From BOG-908 sp963795825 (GTDB taxonomy: Bacteria; Pseudomonadota; Alphaproteobacteria; Acetobacterales; Acetobacteraceae), in assembly GCA_963795825.1 (NCBI GenBank), contig CAWCIW010000005.1, forward strand, positions 248,001 to 312,000: 64,000 bases of DNA, in the 5' to 3' direction. The position numbers were made by a program, and so were the translations under genes. The first letter of the stretch is position 1. Each line of letters starts with the position of its first letter. The notes under the pieces were generated by a model. That model did no database searches. It was not told the DNA's origin and saw only the letters and a list, made by a program, of their open reading frames with translations. This document shows positions 45,557 to 55,379 of the stretch, one piece after another.

Positions 45557-46935
45557 CTTGCCCCACTAGGCCAAAGCACCACACGCAACGTCTGCAACAA
45601 TATCAGCAGATCGAACAAGATTGAAAAGTTCTTCACGTAGTATAGATCGTAGCTCAGCTTGGAGCGTGCATCGTCCAAAGAAGCGCCGTACGGGTAGTTG
45701 ATCTGTGCCCACCCGGTCAGCCCCGCTTTCACCATGTGGCGCTCCTGATAGAGCGGCAACTGCTCGGCCAGTTGCGCGGTGAAGGTCGGGCGCTCCGGAC
45801 GCGGACCCACCAGCGACATGTCACCGCGCAGCACATTGATGAGCTGCGGCATCTCGTCGATCCGTGTCTGGCGCAGGAACCTTCCGACGCGGGTGATGCG
45901 CGGATCGCGCGCCTCGGCCCATACCGCGCCGAACTTCTCTGCGTCCGTGCGCATGGTGCGCATCTTGTAGATCGGGAAATGATGCTCGCCGCGCGTCACG
46001 CGCTGCTGGCTGTAGAGCACCGGTCCGCGGTCATCCAGCTTGATCGCGATCGCGGCGCCGATGATGATCGGCGAGAACGCCACCAGCAGGATCGCGCTGA
46101 CCGCCACGTCGAGCAGGCGTTTGAGCGCATTGTCGATCGTGCCGAAATAGAAGCCGCTGGAATACAGCAGCCAGCCCACTTCGACTCGGCGTATGTCGAC
46201 GCGGCGTATCTCGTGTTCCAGGAAGGTGAGGTACTGGACGACGGGGTAGCCCTCCTTCTTGCAGGCGAGCAGGCTGTCGAGCGGCATGCCGCGGCGCTCG
46301 TCCGGCGCCACCACGATCTCGTCCGGGTTGAGCGAGCGCGCGGCCGTAAGCATGTCGGTATGCTCGAAGATCGCGATGCCGTCGCCGGTGGCGGCCGTCA
46401 GCCGCGGATCGATCGCGCCCATGTCCGGATGATGCACGAAATGCATCTGGTAGGTCGGCCGGCTGCCCTCGTTGCGCAGCATGCACAGCAGGTCCCAGGC
46501 GCGCTGGCCGGCGCCGACGATGAGCAGGCGCCGCTGGAAGGTGCCGCGCCGTTTGAGCCCGCTGAACACCGTGCGGGCAGCCAGGCCCGCCACGCAGAAG
46601 CCGATCACCGCGCCGGAGAACAGGCGCACGCGGTTGAACGGCGAGCCCATCCAGAAGGCGAGCAGGCCGAGCAGCACGGCGGTGCCCACGGCGCCCAGGC
46701 TGACGGCCAGCGGCACGCGGCCCAGGGAATCCCGCGTCTGGATGATCGCCTCGCGCCGGTACAGGCCGAGCGCGTAGAGTGAGACCAGGTTGGCTATGGG
46801 ATAGAGCAGGGCGGCGGCACCGTCCGGCGTGGGGCGGAAGCATTCGGTCCCCCAGCAGCCGAAATGCAGCAGGATCGGCCAGACGACGAGCATCGAGGCG
46901 GCATCGAGCAGAAACAGGGCCTTGCCCGTGGTCAT
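45553..46935 (-). CDS. Polyprenyl-phosphate sugar-1-phosphate transferase, PEP-CTERM-associated type
   Basis: Transfers the first sugar phosphate to undecaprenyl phosphate for exopolysaccharide assembly. 460 aa: several N-terminal membrane helices, a CoA-binding-like middle domain with LLIVGAGQRAWDLL, then the catalytic core SQQRVTRGEHHFPIYKMRTM, RQTRIDEMPQLINVLRGDMS and VGPRPERPTF. The ending ILLQTLRVVLWPSGAR closely follows the EpsB-type family tied to exosortase systems (TIGR03013). Start ATG at 46935; a longer frame to 47119 reads through non-coding DNA. Confidence 0.85.
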   Translation of the reverse strand: MTTGKALFLLDAASMLVVWPILLHFGCWGTECFRPTPDGAAALLYPIANLVSLYALGLYRREAIIQTRDSLGRVPLAVSLGAVGTAVLLGLLAFWMGSPFNRVRLFSGAVIGFCVAGLAARTVFSGLKRRGTFQRRLLIVGAGQRAWDLLCMLRNEGSRPTYQMHFVHHPDMGAIDPRLTAATGDGIAIFEHTDMLTAARSLNPDEIVVAPDERRGMPLDSLLACKKEGYPVVQYLTFLEHEIRRVDIRRVEVGWLLYSSGFYFGTIDNALKRLLDVAVSAILLVAFSPIIIGAAIAIKLDDRGPVLYSQQRVTRGEHHFPIYKMRTMRTDAEKFGAVWAEARDPRITRVGRFLRQTRIDEMPQLINVLRGDMSLVGPRPERPTFTAQLAEQLPLYQERHMVKAGLTGWAQINYPYGASLDDARSKLSYDLYYVKNFSILFDLLILLQTLRVVLWPSGAR

Positions 46936-47135
46936 TACGTCGGCACGCCTCGATAGGGATTGTCTGCTTATAGGGGAGGCCGGCGCAGGCGGACACCGGA
47001 TTGTGAGTGCGGGCGCGGCGCGCGGCGGTTGCGTGGTGGCGTGGCCACAGGTGGCGTGACCGAAAGGCGGCATGCCAGCCCAGATTGCTGCCGGCCTTAC
47101 TTGATCCCGGCTGCCACAAGGGCGACCTGTGGGGG

Positions 47136-48119
47136 ATGCTGATCGACCCCTTCCAGCGCCCGGTGACCTATCTGCGCGTGTCGGTGACCGACCGCTGCGA
47201 CCTTCGCTGCGTCTATTGCATGGCCGAGGACATGACGTTCCTGCCCAAGACCGAGATCCTGTCGCTCGAGGAACTCGATACCCTGTGCGGCGCCTTCGTG
47301 GCCGCCGGCGTGCGCAAATTGCGCATCACCGGCGGCGAACCGCTGGTGCGCCGCGGGGTGATGGGGCTGTTCGCGCGGCTGGGCGGGATGCTGGGACACG
47401 GGCTGGACGAGCTGACGCTGACCACCAACGGCACGCAGCTCGCCCGCCATGCCGAGGGGTTGGCGGCGGCCGGGGTGCGGCGGATCAATGTGAGCCTGGA
47501 TACGCTGGACGGCGCGCGTTTCACCCGGCTCACCCGCTGGGGCCGGCTCGATCGCGTGCTCGAGGGGATTTATGCGGCCCGCGCGGCCGGCCTCGCGGTG
47601 AAGATCAACGCGGTGGCACTGGCCGGCGAGAACGAAGACGAGTTCGACGCCATGCTCGAATGGTGCGGCCGCGAGGGCTTCGATCTCTGCCTGATCGAGA
47701 CGATGCCGATGGGCGAGATCGGCGAGGCCGGGCGGATGTCGCAATATCTGCCGCTGTCGCTGGTGCGCGCCCGGCTGGCGCGGCGCTGGACTCTGGACGA
47801 GACGGATTACCGGACGGGCGGGCCGGCGCGGTATGCGACGGTGCGCGAGACCGGGCGTCGGCTGGGTTTCATCACGCCGCTCACGCATAATTTCTGCGAG
47901 GATTGCAACCGGGTTCGGCTGACGGTGACGGGCACGTTGTTCCTCTGCCTGGGCCAGGACGATGCGGCGGATCTGCGCGGTCCGCTGCGTCGCGGCGAGA
48001 ATATGCGCGCGGCGATCGACGACGCGATTTCGCGCAAGCCGCGCGGGCATGATTTCGAGATCGGGCGGCGCGGGGTTGGCGGGCAGATGGGGCGGTTCAT
48101 GAGTGTCACGGGCGGGTAG
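47136..48119 (+). CDS. moaA: GTP 3',8-cyclase MoaA
   Basis: Radical-SAM enzyme that starts molybdenum-cofactor synthesis. 327 aa. The N-terminal [4Fe-4S] motif is CDLRCVYC, followed by LRITGGEPLVR; the C-terminal second cluster uses CEDCNRVRLT and LFLCLG, with the TP-binding HNFC segment. It would support the molybdoenzyme IorAB. The ATG at 47136 overlaps a GGGGG run, so ribosome spacing is poor, but it fits the family N-terminus (LIDPFQRPVTYLRVSVTDRC). Confidence 0.93.
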   Translation: MLIDPFQRPVTYLRVSVTDRCDLRCVYCMAEDMTFLPKTEILSLEELDTLCGAFVAAGVRKLRITGGEPLVRRGVMGLFARLGGMLGHGLDELTLTTNGTQLARHAEGLAAAGVRRINVSLDTLDGARFTRLTRWGRLDRVLEGIYAARAAGLAVKINAVALAGENEDEFDAMLEWCGREGFDLCLIETMPMGEIGEAGRMSQYLPLSLVRARLARRWTLDETDYRTGGPARYATVRETGRRLGFITPLTHNFCEDCNRVRLTVTGTLFLCLGQDDAADLRGPLRRGENMRAAIDDAISRKPRGHDFEIGRRGVGGQMGRFMSVTGG

Positions 48120-48122
48120 CGC

Positions 48123-49409
48123 CTATTTGGCGATCCCCACCTTTTCGCCCACCACCAGATCGACCGGCGGGTTCAGAATGATCTTCTCGCCGTCCTTTAC
48201 CCCGCCGCGGACCCGTATCTGTGCTCCGTCATCGGCTGCCACGTCGAGGTGATGCACCGCGATCTTGCCGTCTTCCACAACGGCAACGCTCAACCCCTGA
48301 TCATTGAAGATCACCGCCTGCGTGGGCACCGTCACGATCGGCTGCGGACGCGGCTCGCGCAGATGCACGATGCCGTAGAGCCCCGGTGACAGCGCGCCGT
48401 CCTTATTGTCCACATCGACTTCGGCCAGCAACGTGCGCGTGTTCGTCGCCAGCGCCGCAGCATTGCGCGCCACCCGGCCGTGGAACACGCGCCCGGGCAG
48501 CTGCGGTACAGTGATCGTGGCGTCCTGGCCGTCCTTCAGGCCGAAGAAATACTCCTGCGGCACATAGACCTGTACGCGCAGCACGTCGTCGCGCGCGATC
48601 GAGAACAGCGATGTGCCCGACGAGGAATTGGCGTTCACCAGATTGCCCACGTCGATCTGCCGCGCGGTGATCACGCCGCCGAACGGCGCCACCACGCGCT
48701 CGAACCCGGTCAGCTCCACCAGCCGGTTCACCGCCGCGGCCTGGGCCGCCAGGTTGGCCTGCGCCACGCCCACGGCAGCGCTGCTGGTGTTCAGCGTGGT
48801 CGCATCCTGGTCGCCCTGCTGGCGGCTGTCCCAACCCTCGCTCACCAGTTTCGAGGTGCGCCGGTTGGTCGCCTTGGCCAGGCCGCGCTGTGCGATCGCC
48901 TGGCGCATCGCGGCCTGCATCTGGATCAGCTGGGCGCGCGCCTGCGCCAGCTGCTGGTCCAGGTCGGGGGCCGCGATCACCGCCAGCACGTCGCCTGCGT
49001 GCACCTTGCTGCCGATATCCACGCTGCGTTTGGCGATATAGCCGGTCGCGCGCGCATACAGAGTGGCCGCGTCGAACGCCTGCATCGTGCCGGGCAGGTC
49101 GACGACGCTCGGGCTGTCATCGGCATGCGCCGTCATCACGTGCACCTGCGGCACGGCATTCTGCCTGGTTTGCGTGGCGGTCTTGGCCGCATTCGCCGTG
49201 GCGACATGGGACCAGACGCCCCAGCCGACCATCAGCACCAGCACCAGCAGCGCGCCGATCCCGGCCAGCCTGGCGATGCGGCCACGCCTGGCGTCCGCCT
49301 GCGGCGCGGCGGGTGCCGCGTCCGGGCGGCGGGAGGTCTCCTCGAGGCCGGGCAGGAACTGCTCCTCCGCTTCGGCCTGCGGACGTTCTGGATTGCTTAC
49401 GTGGTTCAT
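48123..49409 (-). CDS. RND periplasmic adaptor
   Basis: Membrane-fusion protein of 428 aa for the adjacent RND pump. It has a Glu/Pro-rich cytoplasmic N-terminus, one TM anchor (IGALLVLVLMVGWGVW), ATLYARATGYIAKRSVDIGS (lipoyl half), a hairpin and ERVVAPFGGVITARQIDVGN. It starts 3 bases after the pump's stop. No outer-membrane factor follows, so it may share the OMF at 9.6 kb. Confidence 0.9.
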   Translation of the reverse strand: MNHVSNPERPQAEAEEQFLPGLEETSRRPDAAPAAPQADARRGRIARLAGIGALLVLVLMVGWGVWSHVATANAAKTATQTRQNAVPQVHVMTAHADDSPSVVDLPGTMQAFDAATLYARATGYIAKRSVDIGSKVHAGDVLAVIAAPDLDQQLAQARAQLIQMQAAMRQAIAQRGLAKATNRRTSKLVSEGWDSRQQGDQDATTLNTSSAAVGVAQANLAAQAAAVNRLVELTGFERVVAPFGGVITARQIDVGNLVNANSSSGTSLFSIARDDVLRVQVYVPQEYFFGLKDGQDATITVPQLPGRVFHGRVARNAAALATNTRTLLAEVDVDNKDGALSPGLYGIVHLREPRPQPIVTVPTQAVIFNDQGLSVAVVEDGKIAVHHLDVAADDGAQIRVRGGVKDGEKIILNPPVDLVVGEKVGIAK

Positions 49410-49412
49410 GGC

Positions 49413-52400
49413 TCAGTCGGCTCCCTGCTGGGATAGGCGGCGTGGTTCATGTCTGTCGCGCTCGTCCGCCTGCGCCTTCCTGGCGACGCGGTCGAAGGCG
49501 CCGAACACCGAATAGAGGTATGGCACGAACAGCAGCGTGGTCATGGTGCCGACGAGCACACCGCCGATCACTGCGCGCGCCAGCACCGCGTTCTGCTCCT
49601 CGCCCGGCCCGCCGATCGCCATCGGCACCATGCCGACGAGCATCGCCGCCGCAGTCATCAGCACAGGCCGCAAGCGCGTGGTGCCGGCCGAGATTGCCGC
49701 CTCGATGGCGCTCATGCCCTCGGCGCGCTGCTCGCGGGCGAAGGTCACGAGCAGGATGGAGTTGGCCGAGGCCACGCCCACCGACATGATCGCGCCCATC
49801 AGCGAGGGCACCGAAAGCGTTGTCCCCGTCACGAACAGCAGCAGCAATATGCCCGCGCCGGCGCCTGGCAATGCGAGTATCACCGCCAGCGGGTCTATGA
49901 AGCTCTGGTAGTTCACCACCATCAACAGATAGACGAACACCGCGGCGAACAGCAGCCCGATGGTGAGATTGCCGAACGCATTGTCCATGCTGCTGATCTG
50001 GCCCAGCACGTTGATCTTGTCGGCGACGCCGAGATGCGGCCGTTCCTCGGCCACGATCTTGTTGATGGCGGCCTCGGCGGTTCCGAGATCGGCACTCTGC
50101 ACGCTGGCATACACGTCATAGACCGGCTGGATGTTCGACTGGTTGTAGTTCGACTGCACTTCCTGGCGGCGCACGCTGGCGACGTTGCCGAGCAGGTCGG
50201 GTATCACCCCGCCCGTGGCACTGGTCGAGCCGGCGATCGGCGTCTCGTTGATCGCCTGGAGATCGTGCAGGCGATATTCCGGCGTCTGCACCGCCATGTA
50301 ATAGGGGATGCCGTTCTTCGGGTCGGTCCAGAAGTTCGGGGTCACCTGCTCGGAGGAACTCAAACTGATGTTGAGGTCCTGCGCCACCTGGTTGACGGTG
50401 AGGCCGAGTTCCTGCGCGCGCGTGCGGTCGATGGTGTAGAACATCTCCGGCGCGTCCAGCTCCTGCTGCACATGCGCATCGACGATACCAGGGACAGCCG
50501 AGAGCTTGCGCGCGATGTCGCGGGCGATCTGCTGGTTCGGCTTGCGGTCCTTGCCCTGCACCTGGACGTCGATCTGCGACGGCACGCCGAAGTTCAGGAT
50601 CTGCGTCACCAGATCGGCAGGTTGGAAATAGAACGTCACGTCCGGAAAGGCGCTCGGCAGCTCGTCGCGCAGGCCGCGTATGAACGACGCGGTGGTGGCG
50701 CTGCGGTTCTCGGCAAGCTGGATCTGGATGATCCCGTCATTGACGCCGATCGTGGTGCCGTCTGTAAAGGCGAGATTGTACGTCCGTTGCGGCAGGCCGA
50801 AATTGTCCAGCATCAGCGTGATGTCTTTTGCCGGGATGTGCGCGCGTATATTCTCCTCCACCGCCTGGAAGATCTTCTCGGTGCTCTCGATGCGGGTGCG
50901 GGCAGGGGCGCGCACGTGCAACTGGATCAGCCCGGCATCGACCTGCGGGAAGAAGTCGCGGCCGACGAACATGCTGAGGCAGCCGGCGAGAACCACCACC
51001 GACAGGCCGACGAGCGGCGTGATGATGGTGCGCGCGAGGATCACGCTGAGCAGCCAGCCGTAGAACGAGCGGAACGCGTCGAAGCGACGGTTGAAACCGT
51101 CATGGAAGCGGCCGAACCAGCCTTTGGCCTTTGTATCGTCATGCTTGCCCTCGTATTCGGTGCGCAGCATGATCCGTATGATGATCGGCGTGAGCGTACG
51201 GCTGATGCCATAGGACGCGAGCATCGCGAACACCACCGCTTCGGCGAGCGGCGTGAAAAGGTATTTCGCAGCGCCCTGCAGGAAGAACACGCTGACGAAC
51301 ACCACGCAGATGGCCAGCGTGGAGATCAGCGTGGGTATGGCGATACCGGCCGCACCCTCCAGCACGCCCTCCTCGAAATCGCCGCCCTCCTCGAGCAGCC
51401 GGTGGGTGTTCTCGATCGTCACGGTGGAGTCGTCGACCAATATGCCGACGGCGAGTGCCAGCCCGCCCAACGTCATCGTGTTGATGGTCTCGCCCAGCGC
51501 GGTCAGCACGGCGACGGATGTCAGGATCGCGAGCGGAATCGACACCATCACCACGATGGTGGAGCGCCAGGAGCCGAGGAAGATCAGGATCATCAGCGCG
51601 GTGAGCCCGGCGGCGATCGCACCCTCGCGCAGCACCGAGCTGATGGCGTTCTGCACGAACACCGACTGGTCGAACAGCAACTGTATATGCATGCCGGGCG
51701 GGGCCGCCTTCTGGATGCCCGGCATCGCCGCCTTTACGCGGCTGACCACGTCGAGCGTGGAGGCGTCGCCGTTCTTGATGATGGTGAGCAGCACGCTGCG
51801 TTTGCCTTCGGTGCGCACCACGTTCTGCTGCACCGCCCAGCCGTCGCGCACATGCGCCACGTCGCGCAGATACACCGTGGTACCACCGACCTGGCGTATC
51901 GGCACGTTGTTCAGCGCCTCAATCGACTGCGCGCTGGCGTTCACCCGCACGATGAACTGGCGATCGCCCATTTTGGCGTCACCGGAGGGCAGGGTCAGGC
52001 TCTGCGCGTTGACCGCATTGACCACGTCGAGCGGCGTCAGGCCCTGGGCGCGCAGGGCATCGGGGTCGAGGTCCACCATCACCTGGCGGTATTTGCCGCC
52101 ATAGGGCGTCGGCAGCGTGATGCCCTGGATCGGGGCGAGCTGCTGGCGTATCTGGTAGATGCCGTAATCGTAGAGCTGCTGCTCGTTCAGCTTGTCCGAC
52201 GACAGGCTGATCGACAGCACCGGCACCGACGAGGCGTTGTACTGCACGATGACAGGCGGCTGGATGCCGGTCGGCATCAGCGCGCGTATGGAGTTCGAGG
52301 CGGACACGATCTGCGCGATCGCCAGATCGACGTTCACGTTAGGCTGGAAATAGATGCGCTCGACCGAGATGCCGGACAGGGTCTGGCTGTCCAGGCTCTT

Positions 52401-52635
52401 GATGTCGTTCACCGACGAGCTGATCGAGTATCTCGCTATAGGTGCTGACCCGCTGCTCCATCTCCTCGGGCGTGAGGCCGGTGTACTGCCAGATCACGCT
52501 GACGACGGGGATGTTGATGCCCGGGAAGATGTCCTTCGGCGCGATCACGATGGAGCTGACGCCGAGGAACAGCATCAGGATCGCCACTACGTAGAATGTG
52601 TGGGGATATTTGAGCGCGAATTTTACGATGCCCAT
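49413..52635 (-). CDS. RND efflux pump, one apparent frameshift near the N-terminus
   Basis: Inner-membrane proton/drug antiporter, about 1,073 aa. It starts at 52635 with MGIVKFALKYPHTFYVVAIL and shows PVVSVIWQYTGLTPEEME, GILVDDSTVTIENTHRLLEE (TM4 aspartates), the large porter domains and the TM10-12 block ending LARAVIGGVLVGTMTTLLFV. Near 52431 one extra base breaks the frame between TYSE and YSISSSVNDIKSLDSQTLSG. The rest is a single uninterrupted frame. It is a different pump from that at 20-23 kb. Confidence 0.88.
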
Positions 52636-52879
52636 CGAATGCCCGTCCGCCTGCCGCAATGCCTGTAGAATGTAAGGTGGCTTACTGCTTTTTGGTTTCC
52701 AAGGGTTTCCCGGTGCGCAGCACGATTGCGCTATGTGCCGGCGTGACGGGCCGGCCTGCCAGCAGTGCCCGCCCAGGTTAAGTTCCGGCCACCCCGCCAT
52801 ACCGAGCTTTCCTTCGGCTCCGGGGCGCGGTAACGCCAGCGCGAACGCGGGTTGCCGCGGCGGTTGAGGCGGAGGCTGC

Positions 52880-53903
52880 TTGCTCGTCGAGTTCCTGGAA
52901 TGGTGGGGCGGTCAGCTCCGCTCGCTGCTGCCGGCGCAGCTGTTCCGCCAGCCCGGCGGCGAGGACGCGCTGATCGCCGATGTCAGCGTGCCGGGCGTGC
53001 TGGCGATGCGGCGGCGCCGGCGTGGCGTGGAACAGCGCGTGACGGAGATACGCAGCGACGATGCGGGGGCGCCGGGGCTGCGCGCCGCGATCGGCGGACG
53101 GGCGCGCGGCGAGCCGGTGCTGCTGCGCGTTCCGGCCGCCTGGGTGCTGGAGCGCAAGGTCAGCCTGCCGCTGGCCGCCGAGCGCGATCTGGGCCGGGTG
53201 ATCGGCTACGAGATGGAGCGCCTGACGCCGTTCACCGCGGCCGAGCTGGTGTGGGACCATGCGATCCTGCTGCGCGACCGGGCACGGGGGCGCATCAACC
53301 TGCGCCTGACGATGGTGCGCCGGGCCGCGCTCGACGACACGATGGCGCTGCTGCGGCCGCTGGGCGCCGTGCCCGCCGCGATCGAGGCGGTGATGCCGGA
53401 CGGGCCGCGCGTGCTCAAGCTGGCGCGCGAGGCGCGCACCGGCCAGTGGCTGTCGCTGCGCACGCTGGCCATCGCCGCCGGCGTGCTGGCGCTGCTGGTG
53501 GTCGTCTCGCCGTTCCTGCGCCAGGCGATACGGCTGTCCGGCCTGCAGGAGCAGCTGGCGGCGATGTCGCCGAAGATCGGGCAGGTGGAGGCGCTGCGCC
53601 GGCGTATCGCGGGCACCTCGGCGGGCGGCGATGCGGTGGCGGCCGAGACGCGCCGGCTGGGCGACACGCTGGAGGCGCTGGCGGCGCTGACCGAGGTGTT
53701 GCCGGACGACAGCTACCTCACGGAATTCACCATGCGGGAGCGCAAGATCACGATGGCGGGGCTTGGGGGCTTCGGCGCCGAAGCTGATCAGCGGCCTGTC
53801 GGCGGATCCCCGGGTGCGCAATCCGGCGTTTACCGCGCCGGTTACCAAGAGCGAGACCAATCATCTCGATGTTTTCGCTATTCGGGCTGAGTTGGCGCAG
53901 TGA
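52880..53903 (+). CDS. gspL: Type II secretion GspL-like (PilN-type) protein, frameshift near the C-terminus
   Basis: Inner-membrane protein, about 340 aa, with a cytoplasmic N-terminal half (GEPVLLRVPAAWVLERKVSL, GYEMERLTPF), one TM helix (LAIAAGVLALLVVVSPFL) and a PilN-like periplasmic half with GDTLEALAALTEVLPDDSYL. Near 53771 one extra base (a T after GGGGGC) breaks the frame; corrected it reads SAPKLISGLSADPRVRNPAF and stops at 53901-53903. TTG start with GGAGG 5 bases upstream. It heads the T2SS gene row L-M-N/C-D. Confidence 0.75.
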
Positions 53904-53904
53904 A

Positions 53905-54083
53905 GGAAGGAAGGCCTTCTTTTTTGCAAAAAAGAAGCAAAAAACTCTTGCTCCGACGCCTGCACCAAGGCCTGCGCACCGCTTGCCAGTACGCGTATTT
54001 GCAGGACCTGCGCGGGCCATGGTGCAGGCGGGAGTCAAAAGTCTTTTGCTTCTTTTCTTCAGAAAAGAAGGCCTTCCTGCCTT
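53905..54083. repeat. Composite palindromic element between gspL and gspM, arms 53905-53955 and 54031-54083
   Basis: Two inverted GAAGC-type arms around a core that opens GACGCCTGCACC and closes CCATGGTGCAGGCGGG, with GCGTATTTGCAGGACC inside. It lies inside the T2SS operon. This is the best-preserved composite in the window. Confidence 0.87.
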
Positions 54084-54090
54084 CTAGCCC

Positions 54091-54669
54091 ATGATCTCCT
54101 CCCTCCCCACCGGCCAGCGCGGCCAGATCCTCGCAGCCATCCTGGCGCTGCTGGCCCTGTTCGTCGTGTGGCTAGGCCTGATCGCCCCCGTGCTGGACTT
54201 CTACGCCAGCCAGTCCGAGCAGGTCGCCGCCCTGCAAACCCGCGTCGCCCGCGAAGCCGCCCTGATCGAAACGCTGCCGCTGCTCAGGCGCGAGGCCGAC
54301 GCCTCGGCGAAAGCGCCTACCCGCGCCGTGCTGCCGGGCAATTCGGATGCCATCGCCGGCGCCACCCTGCAGGAACAGGTCCAGGCGATGGCCGGCACCG
54401 CCAACGCGCAGCTCACCAGTATAGAGACGCTGCCGGCCGAGCAGGTGGGCGCCTACCGGCGCATCGGCGTGCGGGTGGAGCTGAGCGCGCAGCTCGGCGT
54501 GGTGGTGGCGCTGCTGCGCGGGATCGACCAGGCGCAGCCGAGCATGCTGGTCGACGACATAAGGCTGACCGCCACGCCGGTCGGGCCGCAAAACGCGCAA
54601 TTGCCGATGGATTGCGCCTTCACGGTATATGCGTTCCGCATCGGCACGGCCAAGGAGGACCAGCCATGA
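54091..54669 (+). CDS. gspM: Type II secretion GspM-like protein
   Basis: A 192-aa inner-membrane protein with one N-terminal TM helix (AAILALLALFVVWLGLIAPV), a coiled coil (SEQVAALQTRVAREAALIE) and a small periplasmic ferredoxin-like domain ending in MDCAFTVYAFRIG, matching the T2SSM_b family. It binds GspL in the secretion platform. Its stop overlaps the next start as ATGA. Confidence 0.82.
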   Translation: MISSLPTGQRGQILAAILALLALFVVWLGLIAPVLDFYASQSEQVAALQTRVAREAALIETLPLLRREADASAKAPTRAVLPGNSDAIAGATLQEQVQAMAGTANAQLTSIETLPAEQVGAYRRIGVRVELSAQLGVVVALLRGIDQAQPSMLVDDIRLTATPVGPQNAQLPMDCAFTVYAFRIGTAKEDQP

Positions 54670-55379
54670 GGGTGGATCTGCCGCGCGTGCTGTGGGGCAC
54701 GCTGGGCGCGCTGGTGTTTCTGCTGCTGCTGGAATGGATGGTGCCGGCGGGCACGGAGGCGGGGCCCGCCCTTTCGCCCGCCGCCCTGGCGGTGCGTGCG
54801 CACGCACCGGCGCTGGCGGCGCGCGACACCAGCGCCTGGGTGGCTGCGGTGCTGGCGCGGCCGCTGTTCAGCGTATCGCGTCGGCCGCCGAAGGTGGTCC
54901 AGCACCTGCCCGGCACGCTGGCCGTGGGCCAGGCGCGGCTGGCGGGCATCATGATCGCCGGCCGCATACGCCGGGCGATCTTCGCACCGGAAGGCGGCGG
55001 CAAGCAGCTGGTGTTGCCGGAGGGCGCGCCGGTGAACGACAGCACGATCAAGCGCATCCTGGCGGACCGGGTGGTGCTGGCGAGCGGCACGGTGATGCTG
55101 CCGAGCTACGACAAGAACCGCGTGAGCACCGGCGTGGCGCCGTTCAACCCTGGCTTCAACCCCGGCTTCAACCCCGGCTTTGAGCATCCGAACTTTGCCA
55201 ATCCGGCGATGCCCGGCGGCTTCAACCCCGGCTTCCCGAACCCCGTGTTCCCGAACCCCGCTTTTCCCAATCCCGCGTTCCCCAATCCCGGCGCGCAGCC
55301 GCCCGGCGACGAGAACGGCCCCGCCAACCAAGGCCCGCTGATTTTGCGCGGCAATGCCATTCCGCAACGGAGAGAGTGA
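54666..55379 (+). CDS. Type II secretion GspN/GspC-like protein with NPGF/FPNP repeats
   Basis: A 237-aa protein with one TM helix (VLWGTLGALVFLLLLEWMVP) and a short periplasmic domain (GTLAVGQARLAGIMIAG, IKRILADRVVLASG) like the homology region of GspC/GspN, which docks on the secretin. The last 80 residues are Pro/Asn/Phe/Gly-rich: three NPGF units near 55143-55182, then NPGFPNPVFPNPAFPNPAF. The tail is unlike any common T2SS subunit. Position between gspM and gspD supports the call; whether it is C or N is open. Confidence 0.65.
   Translation: MRVDLPRVLWGTLGALVFLLLLEWMVPAGTEAGPALSPAALAVRAHAPALAARDTSAWVAAVLARPLFSVSRRPPKVVQHLPGTLAVGQARLAGIMIAGRIRRAIFAPEGGGKQLVLPEGAPVNDSTIKRILADRVVLASGTVMLPSYDKNRVSTGVAPFNPGFNPGFNPGFEHPNFANPAMPGGFNPGFPNPVFPNPAFPNPAFPNPGAQPPGDENGPANQGPLILRGNAIPQRRE

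Noticed and set aside
49449..52448. A 999-aa plus-strand frame opposite the RND pump
   Set aside because: Exactly antisense to the pump, with high His/Arg/Asp content typical of shadow frames in GC-rich DNA.
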